Below, one piece after another: positions 43,290 to 54,688 of a DNA stretch of 64,000 bases. Each line of letters starts with the position of its first letter. Position 1 is the first letter of the stretch. Location: assembly GCA_932521025.1 (NCBI GenBank), contig OW051471.1, positions 11,222,001-11,286,000 on the forward strand. Reading direction: 5' to 3'. Position numbers and translations under genes: made by a program. The stretch is from Oscheius onirici (Eukaryota; Nematoda; Chromadorea; Rhabditida; Rhabditidae). The notes beneath the pieces were generated by a model. The model had not been told where the DNA came from, did not search any database, and was given only the letters and a program-made list of their open reading frames with translations.

Positions 43290-43770
43290 ACATCGGTCTG
43301 TATAAAGGCCAACTAAGGACCGCGCATACAGTTTTTCGCGGGATGCTGCAAACAGACGCCACGAGTCTGTAGTACGAGGCCATAAATTCGTACAACCAAT
43401 ACTTGACTACTTTCTTCGCTTCGTATGTCGATGCAGATCAGGTAATATTTATTTTCAGACATCTGTCTGTATAAAGGTCAACTAATGCAAATTGCCTCTA
43501 CGCTGCAGACTCGTCCATTTTGATCCATTTGATGACTGTCGACAGTGTCCAAGGTAACAGAGATTGGGCCCCTATGCTAAATAACAGTTTCCAGGACAAT
43601 AATTTTTGCTCGTTCTGTTCCTGCTCACTAGGGCCGTTGATGAGGTGACGGAATTCAGCAGTCTTGATAATTGTCTGAACGTTGCTCTGTTAAGAGCTCA
43701 GGACGGAATCACCTTCATGGACATTGATCTCACATCCAGATCAGGTACACCCATTGCATAGAGCGATTTT
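43290..43770 (+). pseudogene. Decayed superfamily 1 helicase, copy 2 (motifs V and VI)
   Basis: A first block reads LYKGQLRTAHTVFRGMLQTD, then a TAG. Near 43535 the frame gives LMTVDSVQG at a GTAACAG donor and resumes after TTCCAG at 43595 as Q-stop-FLLVLFLLTRA, with a TAA (43600-43602) exactly where UPF1-like helicases have the Glu of motif V. It continues to DNCLNVALLRAQDGITFMDI, a clear motif VI. The opening words (GTCTGTATAAAGG.CAACTAA) are repeated at 43290 and 43465. Not functional as it stands. Confidence 0.6.
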
Positions 43771-44617
43771 GTCCAACTTGCAAGGCAAAATGATCTTGTT
43801 GTAAACACAGACTTTTTCGAATAAATAAGTAACTTGATTTACGTGTTTTAATTGCTGCTCACAGTCAACACTGTCACCATATCTGGATGTTGCTCTGTTC
43901 TGTATTAATAAGCTTTTCAGTTGGGTTTGATATCAAGTGATTTTCGCTAGGGTGGCTCTTCTAGTAGTGTCTTTCCAATTATTCTGGTTCCGGATGGGAA
44001 TAGTGACATAATTTTTTTTTCAAAGATTTTTTCCAAAGAACTGAAGATGGCAATATACAACCATAGCATGACACATTGCAATGAATATCAGTAACAATTT
44101 TGTCTGAGAAGGCAACATGTAATTGGTGTGGACATCCAGTCTCCAAGACTGTCGTATTATTGGAAGCAAGAGTCGTCGAGACTTTCTTTTCTCTCGAGAA
44201 CATGATCATCGTTTTAATCTAAACAGAGTTTCTATTTTGTTTACGATTATGTGCGTTAGCGTTTGCGGCTTTTGCAATCGAAAATTTGGTAATTTGAAAT
44301 CTTTTTTCATGACAACATCTTAATATTTGGGATGTACTCGACAAAAAATGAACTTGCATTGGTTACAGGAAAAACAGTAGAAATGACCTTTATGAATAGA
44401 TTCAATAAAAATTTCCGGGTGCACTGGCGGGTGCCTGTAAACCAGTTTCACGGCGAATTGAAGACGTTGATAGTCATGGAATTATAGTGCACTTTGGACA
44501 TCGGGAATGGTCTCAACAATCACATTTTTTCCAAAGAACTGAAGATGGTTTGTCTGCTTCTTGCCGTCAGTTTTCTTCTCGGGGCCCCTGCATACAAAAT
44601 AATAATGCTTGCCTGTT
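43771..44617. other. No recognised gene
   Basis: Short frames only. AT-rich with several AATAAA words; probably more of the same decayed material. Confidence 0.4.
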
Positions 44618-45152
44618 TCCTTCCCTCATGGGAAGGCGGTTCCAAAATTTCTTTCAACCTCTACATGAGCAGGGTCGGAAGCATTGTAATACCTCAAACT
44701 TGGGTAATTAAACCGACGATTCGATCCGCTGTAGGGACATAAGGGGAGGAGGGTGACGCGTGAGTACGGCAGAGGCCAGAAGACTCTGGGTCAGAGACGG
44801 AGAGGCACTTTTGGCTCTGGGACAAAATATTTTTCAGTGGAAAAGGGGGCAAACCACGCATCGGTTCTCTTTGAAACATAGTTTCCCACAACCCTTTAGT
44901 TTAGTCAATCTTTCAGAAGTAAGAAATTTATCTAACAAAATCCATTTTCTCTGCAAAAAGAACCTCGAAAAATGCTTTGCAATTACTATTCTCCGTCTCT
45001 GATCCAAGGCTCACGAGCTCTGCCGTACCTTCGCATCTCTCCTTGTTTTTGTGCTCCTACTTGTTTTCCCTCCCTACTTTTTCTTAAAATTTGGTTTTTC
45101 AGGCTGATTAAATCTCCTTCTTGAGCCACGATTTATAAATGATCGTGTTTTT
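44618..45152 (+). repeat. Dispersed repeat R1, copy f (long form)
   Basis: Starts with the CTTCCCTCATGGGAAGGCG inverted pair and contains the R1 core near 44695. Same organisation as copy e. Confidence 0.75.
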
Positions 45153-45159
45153 TGGCAAG

Positions 45160-45510
45160 AGCTGGTCAAAATCGTCCACGACTCCGGTTGAACGTCGCAT
45201 GGTCCCGATCTAAACTTGGGATCATAATGATATAAATAGTATTAAAAATTTACTAGTAAACGAAATAATTTCCAGATAAAGCTCCTATTATTATTGCCGG
45301 TCGAGCGACTAAAATGGCCGACGTATCATACTGTAATGAAAAGGAGGTCGCACTCGCCAAGAAGTACGTCACATTGTTTGAAGAATTTCCTCCAAAGCGG
45401 ATCGCATTGTGTTTCTTCTACAAGAGGCAGAAATATGGCATTATCATTTTTGCAAACGACTTCAAAAAATTTATGGTAAGATATTTGGATAAATGGAGTT
45501 CTCTGAAATA
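45160..45510 (+). pseudogene. Helicase fragment, copy 3
   Basis: Around 45165-45230 a frame reads RLNVAWSRSKLGIIMI (motif VI) with the reading frame lost before it. After a TTCCAG at 45275 an open exon reads NEKEVALAKKYVTLFEEFPP and KRIALCFFYKRQKYGIIIF to a GTAAGA donor at 45476. The latter resembles the segment before motif IV, so the pieces are out of helicase order and come from different copies or a rearrangement. Confidence 0.5.
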
Positions 45511-46011
45511 AACGGGTTTCAGACCGATTCGGAAGGCTGTTTGGAGGAAAGTCTTTCAGTTTATTATCACATACGGGTATATGAAACGAGAAAGACAGTT
45601 TCCTGAAGGTTTATTGTGTTTCTCATTAACCAGAACATTTTTTTTCAGTCATTCGGTTCACACTAGCAACGGCCGAGAAGAGACGATTAAAGATGGAATA
45701 CTGCCGACGTCATCTTGATTACTTGTAAACGAATAAAGTCAAGCATTATATGCCGAACGATAACTGACTTCCGGAGCACGTTCCAAGTGTTCGGCGGACC
45801 TCCTCTCGGTTCATATACACATCTCTCTTACTTGTTGGAAGACTACAATATGAGCCGAAAGAGTGACTAACAACTGTTCCCTCCCATATTTTCTTTTGCT
45901 GATTACAAGAAGCTCTGTTCTTTTACATGGTCTCAGTATTGAACGTTTCAGTTTTGTAGGTGACTGATCACATGGCCAATACGGATCGATCGCGGTTATT
46001 GAGAGGACTAA

Positions 46012-46205
46012 AGTGTCGTCGTCTTTTTTAAAGGTATAGGCTGGGATACCCTCTACGGAAGTTTCAGAATCGTAGTGAAGCCAGAAGGCTCTGGAAAGAA
46101 GACGAACACGCTTCGTTCTCAGGATTTTCAGAACTTTAGATTTTTCAATGCTAGGAATATATTTTAACTGAAAGCTCTATAGTTTTTGAAGAGATATGTT
46201 ATCTT
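46012..46205 (+). repeat. Segment A, copy 3
   Basis: Nearly identical to 42495-42690; again followed at once by R1. Confidence 0.7.
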
Positions 46206-46450
46206 GTTGCCTTCCCACATGGGAAAGCTGTTCCAAAATTTCTTTCAACCTCTACTTAGAGCAGGGTCGGAAGCATTGTAATACCTCAAACTTGGGTAAT
46301 TAAACCAACGATTCTGTCCTCTGTTGGGACATAAGGGGAGCAGAATGACGCGAGAGTACGGCAGAGGCCAGAAGACTTTTGGTGAGAGACGCAGTGGCAC
46401 CTTTGGCTCTGGGCTAAAATGTTTTTCAATGAAAAATGGGGCAAACACGC
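46206..46450 (+). repeat. Dispersed repeat R1, copy g (5' part)
   Basis: Begins TTGCCTTCCCACATGGGAAA and carries the core near 46286. It ends abruptly at 46450, where a helicase-like exon duplicated from 40344 starts. Confidence 0.75.
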
Positions 46451-46464
46451 ATCGGTTTTCTACA

Positions 46465-46860
46465 TGGTAATGATCTTCCAAGGCTTCGCTGCCCTCATGA
46501 ATTTTGGTATTGTATCCAAGAGAATCATCCTACAATCCCTCGACGACCGGTTCAAAACGGTACGTATCCCCCTATATACTATCTAGCAATAAGTTCTTCT
46601 TCTCTTTCATCTGTCACTCAATTGTACATTTGCAACATTTGGCGGCAGACAAAAAAAAGAGGAAAACAAAAGGACATCACTGGAATCGACCTGACAATCA
46701 GCCACTCTTCCGTGCCTATCGAGCAATTCCTCCTCGGCAACGCTATCCCATTCGTCCTAAAGACACCATAAGAAGAACTCGACGAACAAGCTGCAATCGC
46801 AGCCGCCATGGAATCCCTCCCTGTCTCTTCTGTTTACGAGTATTGTTGTGTACAGAAAAC
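46465..46860 (+). pseudogene. Decayed helicase segment, near-identical duplicate of 40344-40735
   Basis: About 390 bases match 40344-40735 almost base for base, including the exon MVMIFQGFAALMN.GIVSKR, the GTACGT donor, and the exon DLTISHSSVPIEQFLLGNAI with a TAA after FVLKTP. High identity over both exon and intron shows a recent segmental copy. Downstream, at 46880-46935, a frame resembles helicase C-terminal sequence of copy 1 (TCFDLVKQNDL versus IDLAKQNDL near 40800). Confidence 0.6.
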
Positions 46861-46984
46861 AAGCATACATGTTTCGATCTAGTAAAGCAGAACGATTTGT
46901 TAGAAACGGGCCTCGACCGTCTTGGCTAGAAACTATGAGAAGTTTAATTATTCCCAGGCAGAATACAAATCAGCCGTCTAGCCA

Positions 46985-47125
46985 ATTGTTCTCGCCAATC
47001 CGCCCACCAAGCATGTGTGCCCAGACCGGTGCCCGGTGGTGCCCGGTCCGGGCACCACTGCCCGAGCAGACAAAAAGCACTTGCCCGGTCCCTGCCCGGT
47101 CCGGGGGCACATGCTTGCCGCCCAC
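46985..47125. repeat. GC-rich palindromic element
   Basis: CAAGCATGTGTGCCC at the left is mirrored by GGGGGCACATGCTTG at the right, and the interior repeats GTGCCCGG and CCGGGCAC. GC content is far above its surroundings. A small foldback element is the likely explanation. Confidence 0.55.
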
Positions 47126-47299
47126 CTTCAGTCCGCATTCATTTTCCTCTTCTGTCTATCGTTTCAGCTGAGTTCTTCCTCTTGTTCTCCCATTCTGCCA
47201 TCTTGTCAATGCAAGCTTTTCAGACGCTCAAATTTTTAGATTTTTGAGAACCCGGAACGTCTTCTTAGAACCTAGCTTCCCTATATTTTGCTACTAAAC

Positions 47300-47667
47300 T
47301 AATATCACAGGTACCCCAATACTACAGCTAGTACTATCAACCGAGAACGAACTCGTTCCGTGTCGGCCCTGCTCGGCTGCTGCGAGCACCTGTCCATATT
47401 GTGGAAGGAAACCATGCCAAATAGCTGCAATCTTCTCAGAACTTTGTACAGTTTTGCAATTGGGAACGAACCTCGGCCGTCTTGGCTATAAACTTTGGGA
47501 AGAAGGCGATATTGTCTACAGTCGCCCGCAAAATTGTGGGAAATGTGTAATAAAAAAAAATAAACGAATCTACAGTGAATCTTTTGGCCGATTTGTTCAG
47601 CTATTACGAATACAAGTGATAACGAGATTCATAATGCTGAGAGAGGACGGAAACATGGACTGCTGAC
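47300..47667 (+). CDS. Unrecognised Cys-containing exon
   Basis: After a TCACAG acceptor the frame reads TENELVPCRPCSAAASTCPY, CGRKPCQIAAIFSELCTVLQ, KLWEEGDIVYSRPQNCGKCV to GNMDC and TGA. Paired Cys (C-x2-C, C-x2-C, C-x2-C) could form a zinc ribbon. It may belong to the decayed helicase-family gene, since NLGRLGYKLWEEGD resembles a block at 46920-46945. No start or upstream exon is secure. Confidence 0.35.
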
Positions 47668-47873
47668 AAAAACTGTCGTTGTATCGAGTCAATCATGATA
47701 AATACTATTCGGTCCCTTTCTTGGCCTCCATAGAATAATTTGGCATGAGATTCTGAACTATTGGTTCTTGACCACTCTTCAAAAGCGATATTGGTTTTCC
47801 GAAAAAAAAAGCGCTCAAGTGAAAGCTACGATCATTGCTGACCATATATTTTTCTTCTTCCATTCTTCTCAAA

Positions 47874-50120
47874 ATGTCATCACACTGCTCCCTTTGTCAG
47901 AAATCTGTGTCATGTAAATAATTTTGATTGTTTTGTGCTATAAATTGTTAAGCCCGTTATGAAAAGTTGCATATGCTGGGTCTACATGTGAAGAAGATTT
48001 TTCTGTTCCATTTGTGGATTCGGCACTCATTCGGATCGCAATCGAAACATCGAGACTCATTTGAAAACACACCGCCTTTCTAAAGGAAAACTGCTCAAAA
48101 TCAAGATGGACACGATTACACAGGAAGTGAACTACTGGCTAGAGACTTGCTTTGGAGAAAAGAAGAAAATTAAGCAGACTAGTTATTCCGTGGAATTTTC
48201 AACACTATTTTCAGCCAGTTCTCTTGAAGAATGACAGCTACCAGCAGGCGTATGATAAATTGGTGAAAGATCACCCTCAAATAAAGCGGTACTCATTATT
48301 AACTGAATCGACATACTGCAAAATCTGTTGGCATGGAGAATGGCTAATAAACAAAGGTAGACTTTTTTTATCTTCTCAACTCTGTTGGCGTTTCAGTAAC
48401 TCCAGAAGAACACGTCATTCGTGAATATTTGTCTACAGTAATTTACTCTTGTTCGCTATGCTCTTTTTCTAACAAAATTAAAAGAAACGTCTGCACTCAC
48501 TTCAAAAACAAGCACAACGGAGATGGAAATCATATCGAAATATCTCAGCCAACGCCATGGCCAAGTTTTGATTAGTAGACGATTTTCTATTAGCATGAAA
48601 ACTTGCAAACTGTGTCAAATTGATTTGACCACCGGTTCGGGTTAGTTATTTTTTTGAGTAATCTCGACTGCCTCCTCTGCGCATTCGTTTCTGAGAATAA
48701 CCTTGCCTTTTAGCTCGAAGACGCATGCTGGGAACACATTTGAAAAAGCCAATTTTCGGATGCTTCGAGTGTAAATATGGGACCTACTGGGGAAAGGAGT
48801 CAGTTGAACGCCATATACGAAGGAATCACAAATAGAGGGAACTGTTATTGACAACAATTCGAAATATGCAAAAGAAGCGCACGATTTTATGATCAAATGC
48901 TATGGCAAGGATCCGAAAGAGAGCAAACCGAAAAGGATTAAAGCTGTACCTGCTGTCCAAAAAGAGGATTTAGACTATTGTCAAGTTTGTGGGAAACCTA
49001 TTTCTTCAAGTAAGTAGCTCGTTCAAGATTTCGCTTACTAAAACAAATTTTAAGCTGCCAACAAACACGTCTTAGTGACACACATGCAGCTCTAGCTCTT
49101 TTCCTGTTCAATTTGTGGAACGGCGCATCTTCAAAGATCCTCTGCAAGCCATCATCTCAAATCAGTTCACGCTGGACGCGGAGAAATTGTACGAAACGAT
49201 GAATCTGAATATGCTGAAGAAGTGGAAATTTGGAGATAGAGATGCTTTGGCATCTTGAAAGAAGGCGAAGAAGGAGAAGACCTGAAGCAGTATAAGCCCA
49301 TCTTCGATGTACTGAAATCCAAAGGATGCCACGATTATTGCCATGTGTGCAATGTAAAAAATAAATATGGTGAGTTGTAGATTTCAGGAATTACTAATTT
49401 ACTGATTCAAGATACAAACAACATATTTTGGAGGACTCACATGAATCTCATCCGCTTTCGATGCGGAGCTTGCGAGTATAACACTAGGAGCTTCATTCGT
49501 TCTGGGATCTATCGGCATATTCGTGATGCTCACAAGGGCGAAGCCAAGATCGTGGAAATGCGGAAAGAAGAATATGAAGCAGAGCTGAACGAATGGATTG
49601 TTCGCTGCTTTGAAGCCAATGAGGCAAATGTTAAGGTTACAAAGAAACCGTATTGCCTAATATGCCAGACGACAATTTCCTGGGGTAAGTTAACCATCTC
49701 AACCAAAGCAAGTCTTTTCAGATAAAAATCAACATATTCGACGGCATCATTTTAAAAAGTACACATTTTTCTGTGTCGAATGCAATTATGGTGCTTATCA
49801 GAAAAGTGCTGTATTAGCGCATCAGCGAAATGTGCACGGAGCTGACGGACTGGTTGATGTGACGCCAAAAGAGGAATACGAAGACGAGATTAATGAATGG
49901 TGGCTAAAGTGCTTCGGGAAGAAGAATATCATGAAATCAAGAATTGATCGTTGGTTGACTTTTTATTCGTGAGCATTATTCATTCATTGTAGGTTCCGAT
50001 CACGGTTGTTCAACCGACTCTGAAGCAGAAGAGGAAGCAGACTCGGAACTTGAGGAAAATTCAATCAGAGAAGAAGAATCTGGGCCGCAAAGAAAACGTA
50101 AAAGACTGTGGAACGTTTAA
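47874..50120 (+). pseudogene. Tandem C2H2 zinc-finger gene with stops and a frameshift
   Basis: From ATG 47874 to TAA 50120 about seven repeated modules follow one another. Each module has a finger split by an intron after its C-x2-C (CSLCQKSVS, CKICWHGEW, CKLCQIDLTTG, CQVCGKPISS, CHVCNVKNK, CLICQTTIS), resuming with the His pair. A second canonical finger follows (CSICGFGTHS, CSLCSFSNKI, CFECKYGTYW, CGACEYNTRS, CVECNYGAYQ, with H-x3/4-H). An acidic linker with Y-E-x-E-x-x-E-W then ends in C-F-G or C-F-E. The tail is acidic then basic. Reading is broken by TAG at 49093-49095 and 49237-49239 and by a frameshift near 47995. C2H2 arrays bind DNA or RNA. The last two modules are intact and could be expressed separately. 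Confidence 0.7.
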
Positions 50121-50519
50121 GTCAAAGAAGAATAAGGGCATCAAGAAAACATTTGGGCAGAGAATCTCGTTACTCTTTTCATTACTATCGAATAAACTGT
50201 TAATAAAGTTTTCTGTACTTCGAAATCTATGACGCAAACTGTACAGAGTCATTCGCTCCTCTTTTAGATGCTCAGAACTTTTAAATTGGCTCCGAATTGG
50301 GCCCGCGGCGGGACCGTCTCTCTTTCCCACGGTAGGGGAGGCCACATCAACTGATACGCGCGCGTGTCGTTCATTTCACTATCTTTTTCATTATTTGCCC
50401 CCAGTTGTTTTTCACTAAAAATTTATTGTTTTCAGGCTAGTCCTTGGCTTGGCTCCATGTTCCTTACATAGACATGGCATCTACCAGGGATCCAGGAACA
50501 TCAGGAGCTGTCATCAAAG

Positions 50520-50860
50520 ATGACATGGCTTGTGGTCGGAGTCGTCATCACATTCTTGCTGGCGTTTGCAATCGGAGCAAACGACGCTGCCAACAGTTTT
50601 GGCACCTCTGTTGGAAGCAGGGTTCTATTCCTTGGCTCCGCCTGTATCTTTGAAACCGCAGGAGCATCCTTCGTCATGGTAATTTCCAAAATTATTGCTT
50701 TTCAATATCAAATGTTTAGGAATTTGGGAATTGCTGTGAGCAAAGGAGTCATTGTTTTGGCAGTCTACAATGGTTGGAAGATTTCGACATCTTGGAGAAT
50801 GTGATTAATGTATTCTTGTTCTGGACAATCTATTTTGAAATAAAGTTGTTTCCATCTTAG
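50520..50860 (+). pseudogene. Truncated PiT-type sodium/phosphate transporter (SLC20) fragment
   Basis: From ATG 50520 the frame reads MTWLVVGVVITFLLAFAIGA, then NDAANSFGTSVGSRVL, the PiT signature G-A-N-D-x-A-N-x-F-G-T-x-V-G-S, and on to IFETAG and a GTAATT donor at 50679. After the intron the matching next piece (AVSKGVIVLAVYN, as in V-x-x-T-I-R-K-G-x-x-D-x-x-x-Y-N) is in another frame and nothing of the remaining membrane domain follows. Full-length PiT proteins exceed 400 residues. A 60-codon frame at 50862-51051 behind TCTTAG does not look like PiT. Confidence 0.65.
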
Positions 50861-51356
50861 GTATTTGGCGCCTCCAAAGATGAGAGGAAAATCATAAAAA
50901 AGTGGAACCATTCTGTGGCGCTGGGCAATAAACTGTGGGTAGTGAGAGAAGCAATCATCAATGTTCCCACGATATGTGACCGGAAGAGCCTGTACTGCAA
51001 TCCGTCTGAATGGCCTTTGAACTGGCTTGAATTCGAGTTTGGTTTGAAGTGAGCCCTTCGTCTCGGTTTAAGGAATGTTCAGAGAAATTTTTGTTTCTGC
51101 GTGTCTTGAGAATAAATCTATTGAGGGAAACTGTTTTGACTTCTATCCACTGTTCTCTTTTTGCCGTAACCTGACGGTTCAATAGCAACCAAGAGTCTTT
51201 ATAAATATAGTCCAATCGATCATCTGAACTCTCTTTTGATCCAAAAGAAACAGAGTATGAGGGGATAAGTATAAGAAATGCATTTTTCTCTGTCGTCTAA
51301 TTTGCAACCTCCAATCACATTACACGCTAATCAACTGCTTTTACACACCTGACTGT

Positions 51357-52633
51357 ATGCTCATGCTCCTTTTCTACCTATGGACAAATATCCTCGCCGA
51401 CGAGTACTCTGAACAGAATCCATGTCTCGTCCGCAGTAAACAAGTCTTGGAATATCAAAATTGCAAAAAAGCCGTACACATTAAAACAAAGCAAGATGTT
51501 GTGTTTGACGCAAATACCAATGAGACAGTTTTCAACGAATATTGGAGAAACAAGGAAACTATAGCCGGCCCGGAGTTTATTTTCTCTGTCGGCTTTTCTG
51601 TGTTGACATTTCCAAAACTGAGAAAAGCAGGTTAATCTTCTTTTTGTCTGTTTATGACTCCGTTTAGATACCAAACTCCTGGTCTCCGAATCTCTTGTGG
51701 AGAAACTCTCGTTTCCGAAGTTGGAACAAATCATTGAGATTGAGATAACTGGCAACGACCGGTTAGTCGATATCGACATTAAAAGTGGTCTCACCTCGCG
51801 TTATGCAAATCTGATAAGGAACAACCGACTGACAAACTCGGTGCTGGACAAGGTGTGGGATGCTGTTGCTGTTGGTTCTGAGTCTGTTTTCATACAAAAG
51901 GAAGGAGGTTAGTCGAGTCCCTCTGTCCCTTAACTACTTATTAAAACGCTAAGGGTGCCGAAAGTGTAATTCGAACTTTTCGCCCCCAAAACAGCATAAA
52001 AATGTGATTCTGAAGAAAACTGTTTTATCGAAATTTTGAGAGGAATCCACGTCCTTTTTTTTAACTAATGACATTTTCGATGTTTTTGAGTCCCCCTGTG
52101 GTTTCGCCGTCTGAAGCAAAACAGGACAAGCTATGTCCTGTCGAGACAAGTCAGCTTTGAAGTTAGTTGGAGCAAAGTCTGGCACTTTAAGGGGTAAACT
52201 GCATAACATTGAGGATAAGGAGGGGAGCTTTGTGACTTTGATAGTTTCTTTGGAGGGACAGGGAACGGAGTGACAAGGGGGATTTACAGGAGTCTAAAAT
52301 CCGCGACAAAACGAATTAGTAGGTGAAGTATTCTCTCATTTTAACCTGGAAGGGCTCCTTGTTGTTCATAAACTTTCAGACTGCACATTTCCTCGAAAAG
52401 TTGAATCTTTGAAGGAGTTCAATGGCTGCAAGGAAATTCGAGACGTGGCGTTCGCTCAACATGTTAAAGATTTAGACTACCCTGTGCAGAAGATGAAATT
52501 CACTTTTACTCTGGCCGCCGTCAACACCAATCTTAAAACGCTGGCGTTCCTGGAGTGGGACGGTTCGTACGATCTGCAGGACGGATATGGTTTTCACCTA
52601 AAAAATATGGTCAATATGATTTTCAGGCACTGA
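51357..52633 (+). CDS. Secreted receptor L-domain protein (IRLD-like)
   Basis: Three exons (51357-51630, 51668-51907, 52380-52633) give 255 residues. A short signal peptide (MLMLLFYLWTNILA) precedes an N-terminal Cys and beta-helix-like L-domain repeats with alternating hydrophobics, e.g. GPEFIFSVGFSVLTFPKLRK, EKLSFPKLEQIIEIEITGND, and later CTFPRKVESLKEF, NGCKEIRDVAF. Receptor L domains occur in insulin and EGF receptors. Nematodes have an expanded set of secreted or membrane L-domain proteins without kinases (IRLD), which this resembles. It lacks a transmembrane helix. A 470-bp second intron holds decayed repeat sequence. ATG 51363 is an alternative start. Confidence 0.65.
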
Positions 52634-53060
52634 AATAGTGGACAACGCGTTTCTTTGTGACCGGGACCTTGACAGGTTGCGGAGCAGAGCAGATATTAGG
52701 AACAATTGTGCAAGTGGAGTTTGAAACACCGGTTTCCGAAATGGATTGGTTTTGGCTGCTCTTGTATCATTCTGTTTTGTTGTTTTATAACTCTTCACTT
52801 TGTTGAGTTTTCACTTATCGAACCATTTCCATGACATCTCTTGCTCCGTTCACAACAGATTTTTTCAGCTTACACCTTAGCAACGTTGAGTATTTCTGCG
52901 AGAAGTTCAACCATTGGTTAACAACAAAACGTTAATTATGTTGTCTCGTGCTTAATCAGCTTACGTGCGGTAATAGTCGCTGTGATTGGATTAGGAGTAG
53001 TGGCAGTACAACCGCTGCAAGGTTGAACGTCGTACTTTCTGACTCACAGTGCTGCTAATA
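52634..53060. other. Intergenic, no gene seen
   Basis: AT-rich stretch between the L-domain gene and the chemoreceptor. Several AATAAA-poor words and no frame with splice structure. Confidence 0.4.
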
Positions 53061-54688
53061 ATGTTGTGCAAGCTCAATGAGACTCGTGTTTTCTATCTGT
53101 TCTTCTCCATGGCAGTTTTTTTGACTGTATTTGTTATGTGTATTCCCCCATACATTGTAAGTAAAGGGTATTCAGTTTTAGTCTGTTCAAAAAGAAATGG
53201 AACTACTCCCCCTTCGAGACTCAGATGCAAAAACAGGATACTCATTGTCAGTATCATTCAAATGATTATCCAGTTTTTTGCTTGGTCTCGTAAGGAAGAG
53301 CTAAAAGATTACGATAATCCCTTTTCTTTTGGAACAGACAATAAAATTGTGAAAAGAAGTTACTCAAGTTCAATGGGAGGCGTGCGAATACCCAAGTTGG
53401 ATACATAGGAAAGTTATGACACCCAGCTGGGGATGCACAGCGAGAGTGATAACCCTTTTTAAGGCTTAGGCTATCACTAGAAGCAGACTGATGTTATGTT
53501 CACCCGGTCGATTGTTACAAAAACTGAGAAGATAGATGTTTTGAACTCGAAAAGCCAAAAAATAAATGCTTGTTGACCATGCGTTTACCGCGTTTGATAA
53601 GAGAAGCGGTCTTTTCTTTCGCGGAAGAATATTCCCCCCCCCCCATCTACTGGTGAAAAAAACGAAATTTGTGTCCTATGATTTTCTGAGTTCTTTCAGA
53701 ATTTCACAGCTGTAAACAATGAAGTATTAGATTATCAGCCCTACGTGTATCCCTTTCTAGATCTCCTGTTTTTTGTGATTCATTTTCCCCTAGCTTTGGT
53801 AGGTTACACCCCTTTCTCTACTGACCTTTCTTCAGATTTTCGGCTTCAACAAAGAATTTAACGCTCAGAAAACCTTTAAAATAATGTTCATTTTGAGTCT
53901 AAGCGAATGTTTCATTTTACTTTATGACGCCATCACAAACGCTGCCTCGCTTTTACCAGGGCGCAATCCGGAATTTTTCGGCATTCTCCAATATCTCTGT
54001 GGATGCATCTGGACTGCAACTCAATGGATAAATTTTATACTGGCCTACAATCGTCTGTCTACCGTTGCTTTCTCTCATTGGCGTCTCTTAAATCTTAACG
54101 GTGTCTACTACTTATTTTATTTTATTATGATTGGGCAGTACATCTTCTTTGCCGTGTTTTTTGTTATAAATTTTACTTGGGATAAGTATCGGTTTCCAAG
54201 ACTCAGCAGACCGCAGTATAAGCTGGTCTCAGATATTGCTATTTGTGAGTTCATACTGTGGAGAAAGACAGAGGGACAAAAAGGCAGATAAATAGACAGA
54301 GGAACACAGCAGAGAGACCGTGAATAAACAGAAAATTACTTTCAGTTGAAGCCAGGTACGGCGGACATATTCTTATCGTCATATCTTCTTTGAGTTTTGT
54401 TCAGTATTTCTTACTGCTGATATACATGTTTACAAAGGTTAGGTTTGTTATGGCATTGTCACCCAAAAATTATAGAGAAAACAAGTCCGGATTCGAACAG
54501 AATGGAGTCTGACAATACAGGCGTTTTTAGGCGCATTCATCAGCGTCTCTGTTGCCAATTATGTTTCTGATCAGGACGCACCAATTGTCATTATATACAT
54601 TCTGAGAGATCTCTTCTATCGGCTTTCGTTTGTTTCAAGTGCTTTCGTTTATCTGTTATTCAACGAGTTTGAGTCCTTTTTTAATTGA
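53061..54688 (+). CDS. Seven-transmembrane chemoreceptor-type GPCR
   Basis: Five exons (53061-53156, 53700-53798, 53836-54244, 54346-54437, 54476-54688) join in frame to 302 residues. Hydrophobic spans include VFYLFFSMAVFLTVFVMCIP, PFLDLLFFVIHFPLALIFGF, IMFILSLSECFILLYDAITN, WINFILAYNRLSTVAF (TM3 end with N-R instead of D-R-Y), YLFYFIMIGQYIFFAVFFVI, ILIVISSLSFVQYFLLLIYM, and a last pair ending SSAFVYLLFNEFESFFN. Short loops and length are typical of nematode chemosensory receptors. The subfamily (Srt/Srx/Sru or other) is not clear. The first intron carries a mariner-type MITE. The gene looks intact. Confidence 0.78.
53180..53341. mobile_element. Tc1/mariner-type MITE, copy 3
   Basis: TAGTCTGTTCAAAA at the left and TTGGAACAGACAA at the right are the family ends; GAGCTAAAA and GATTACGATAATCCC blocks match copy 2. 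More diverged than copies 1 and 2. Confidence 0.65.
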
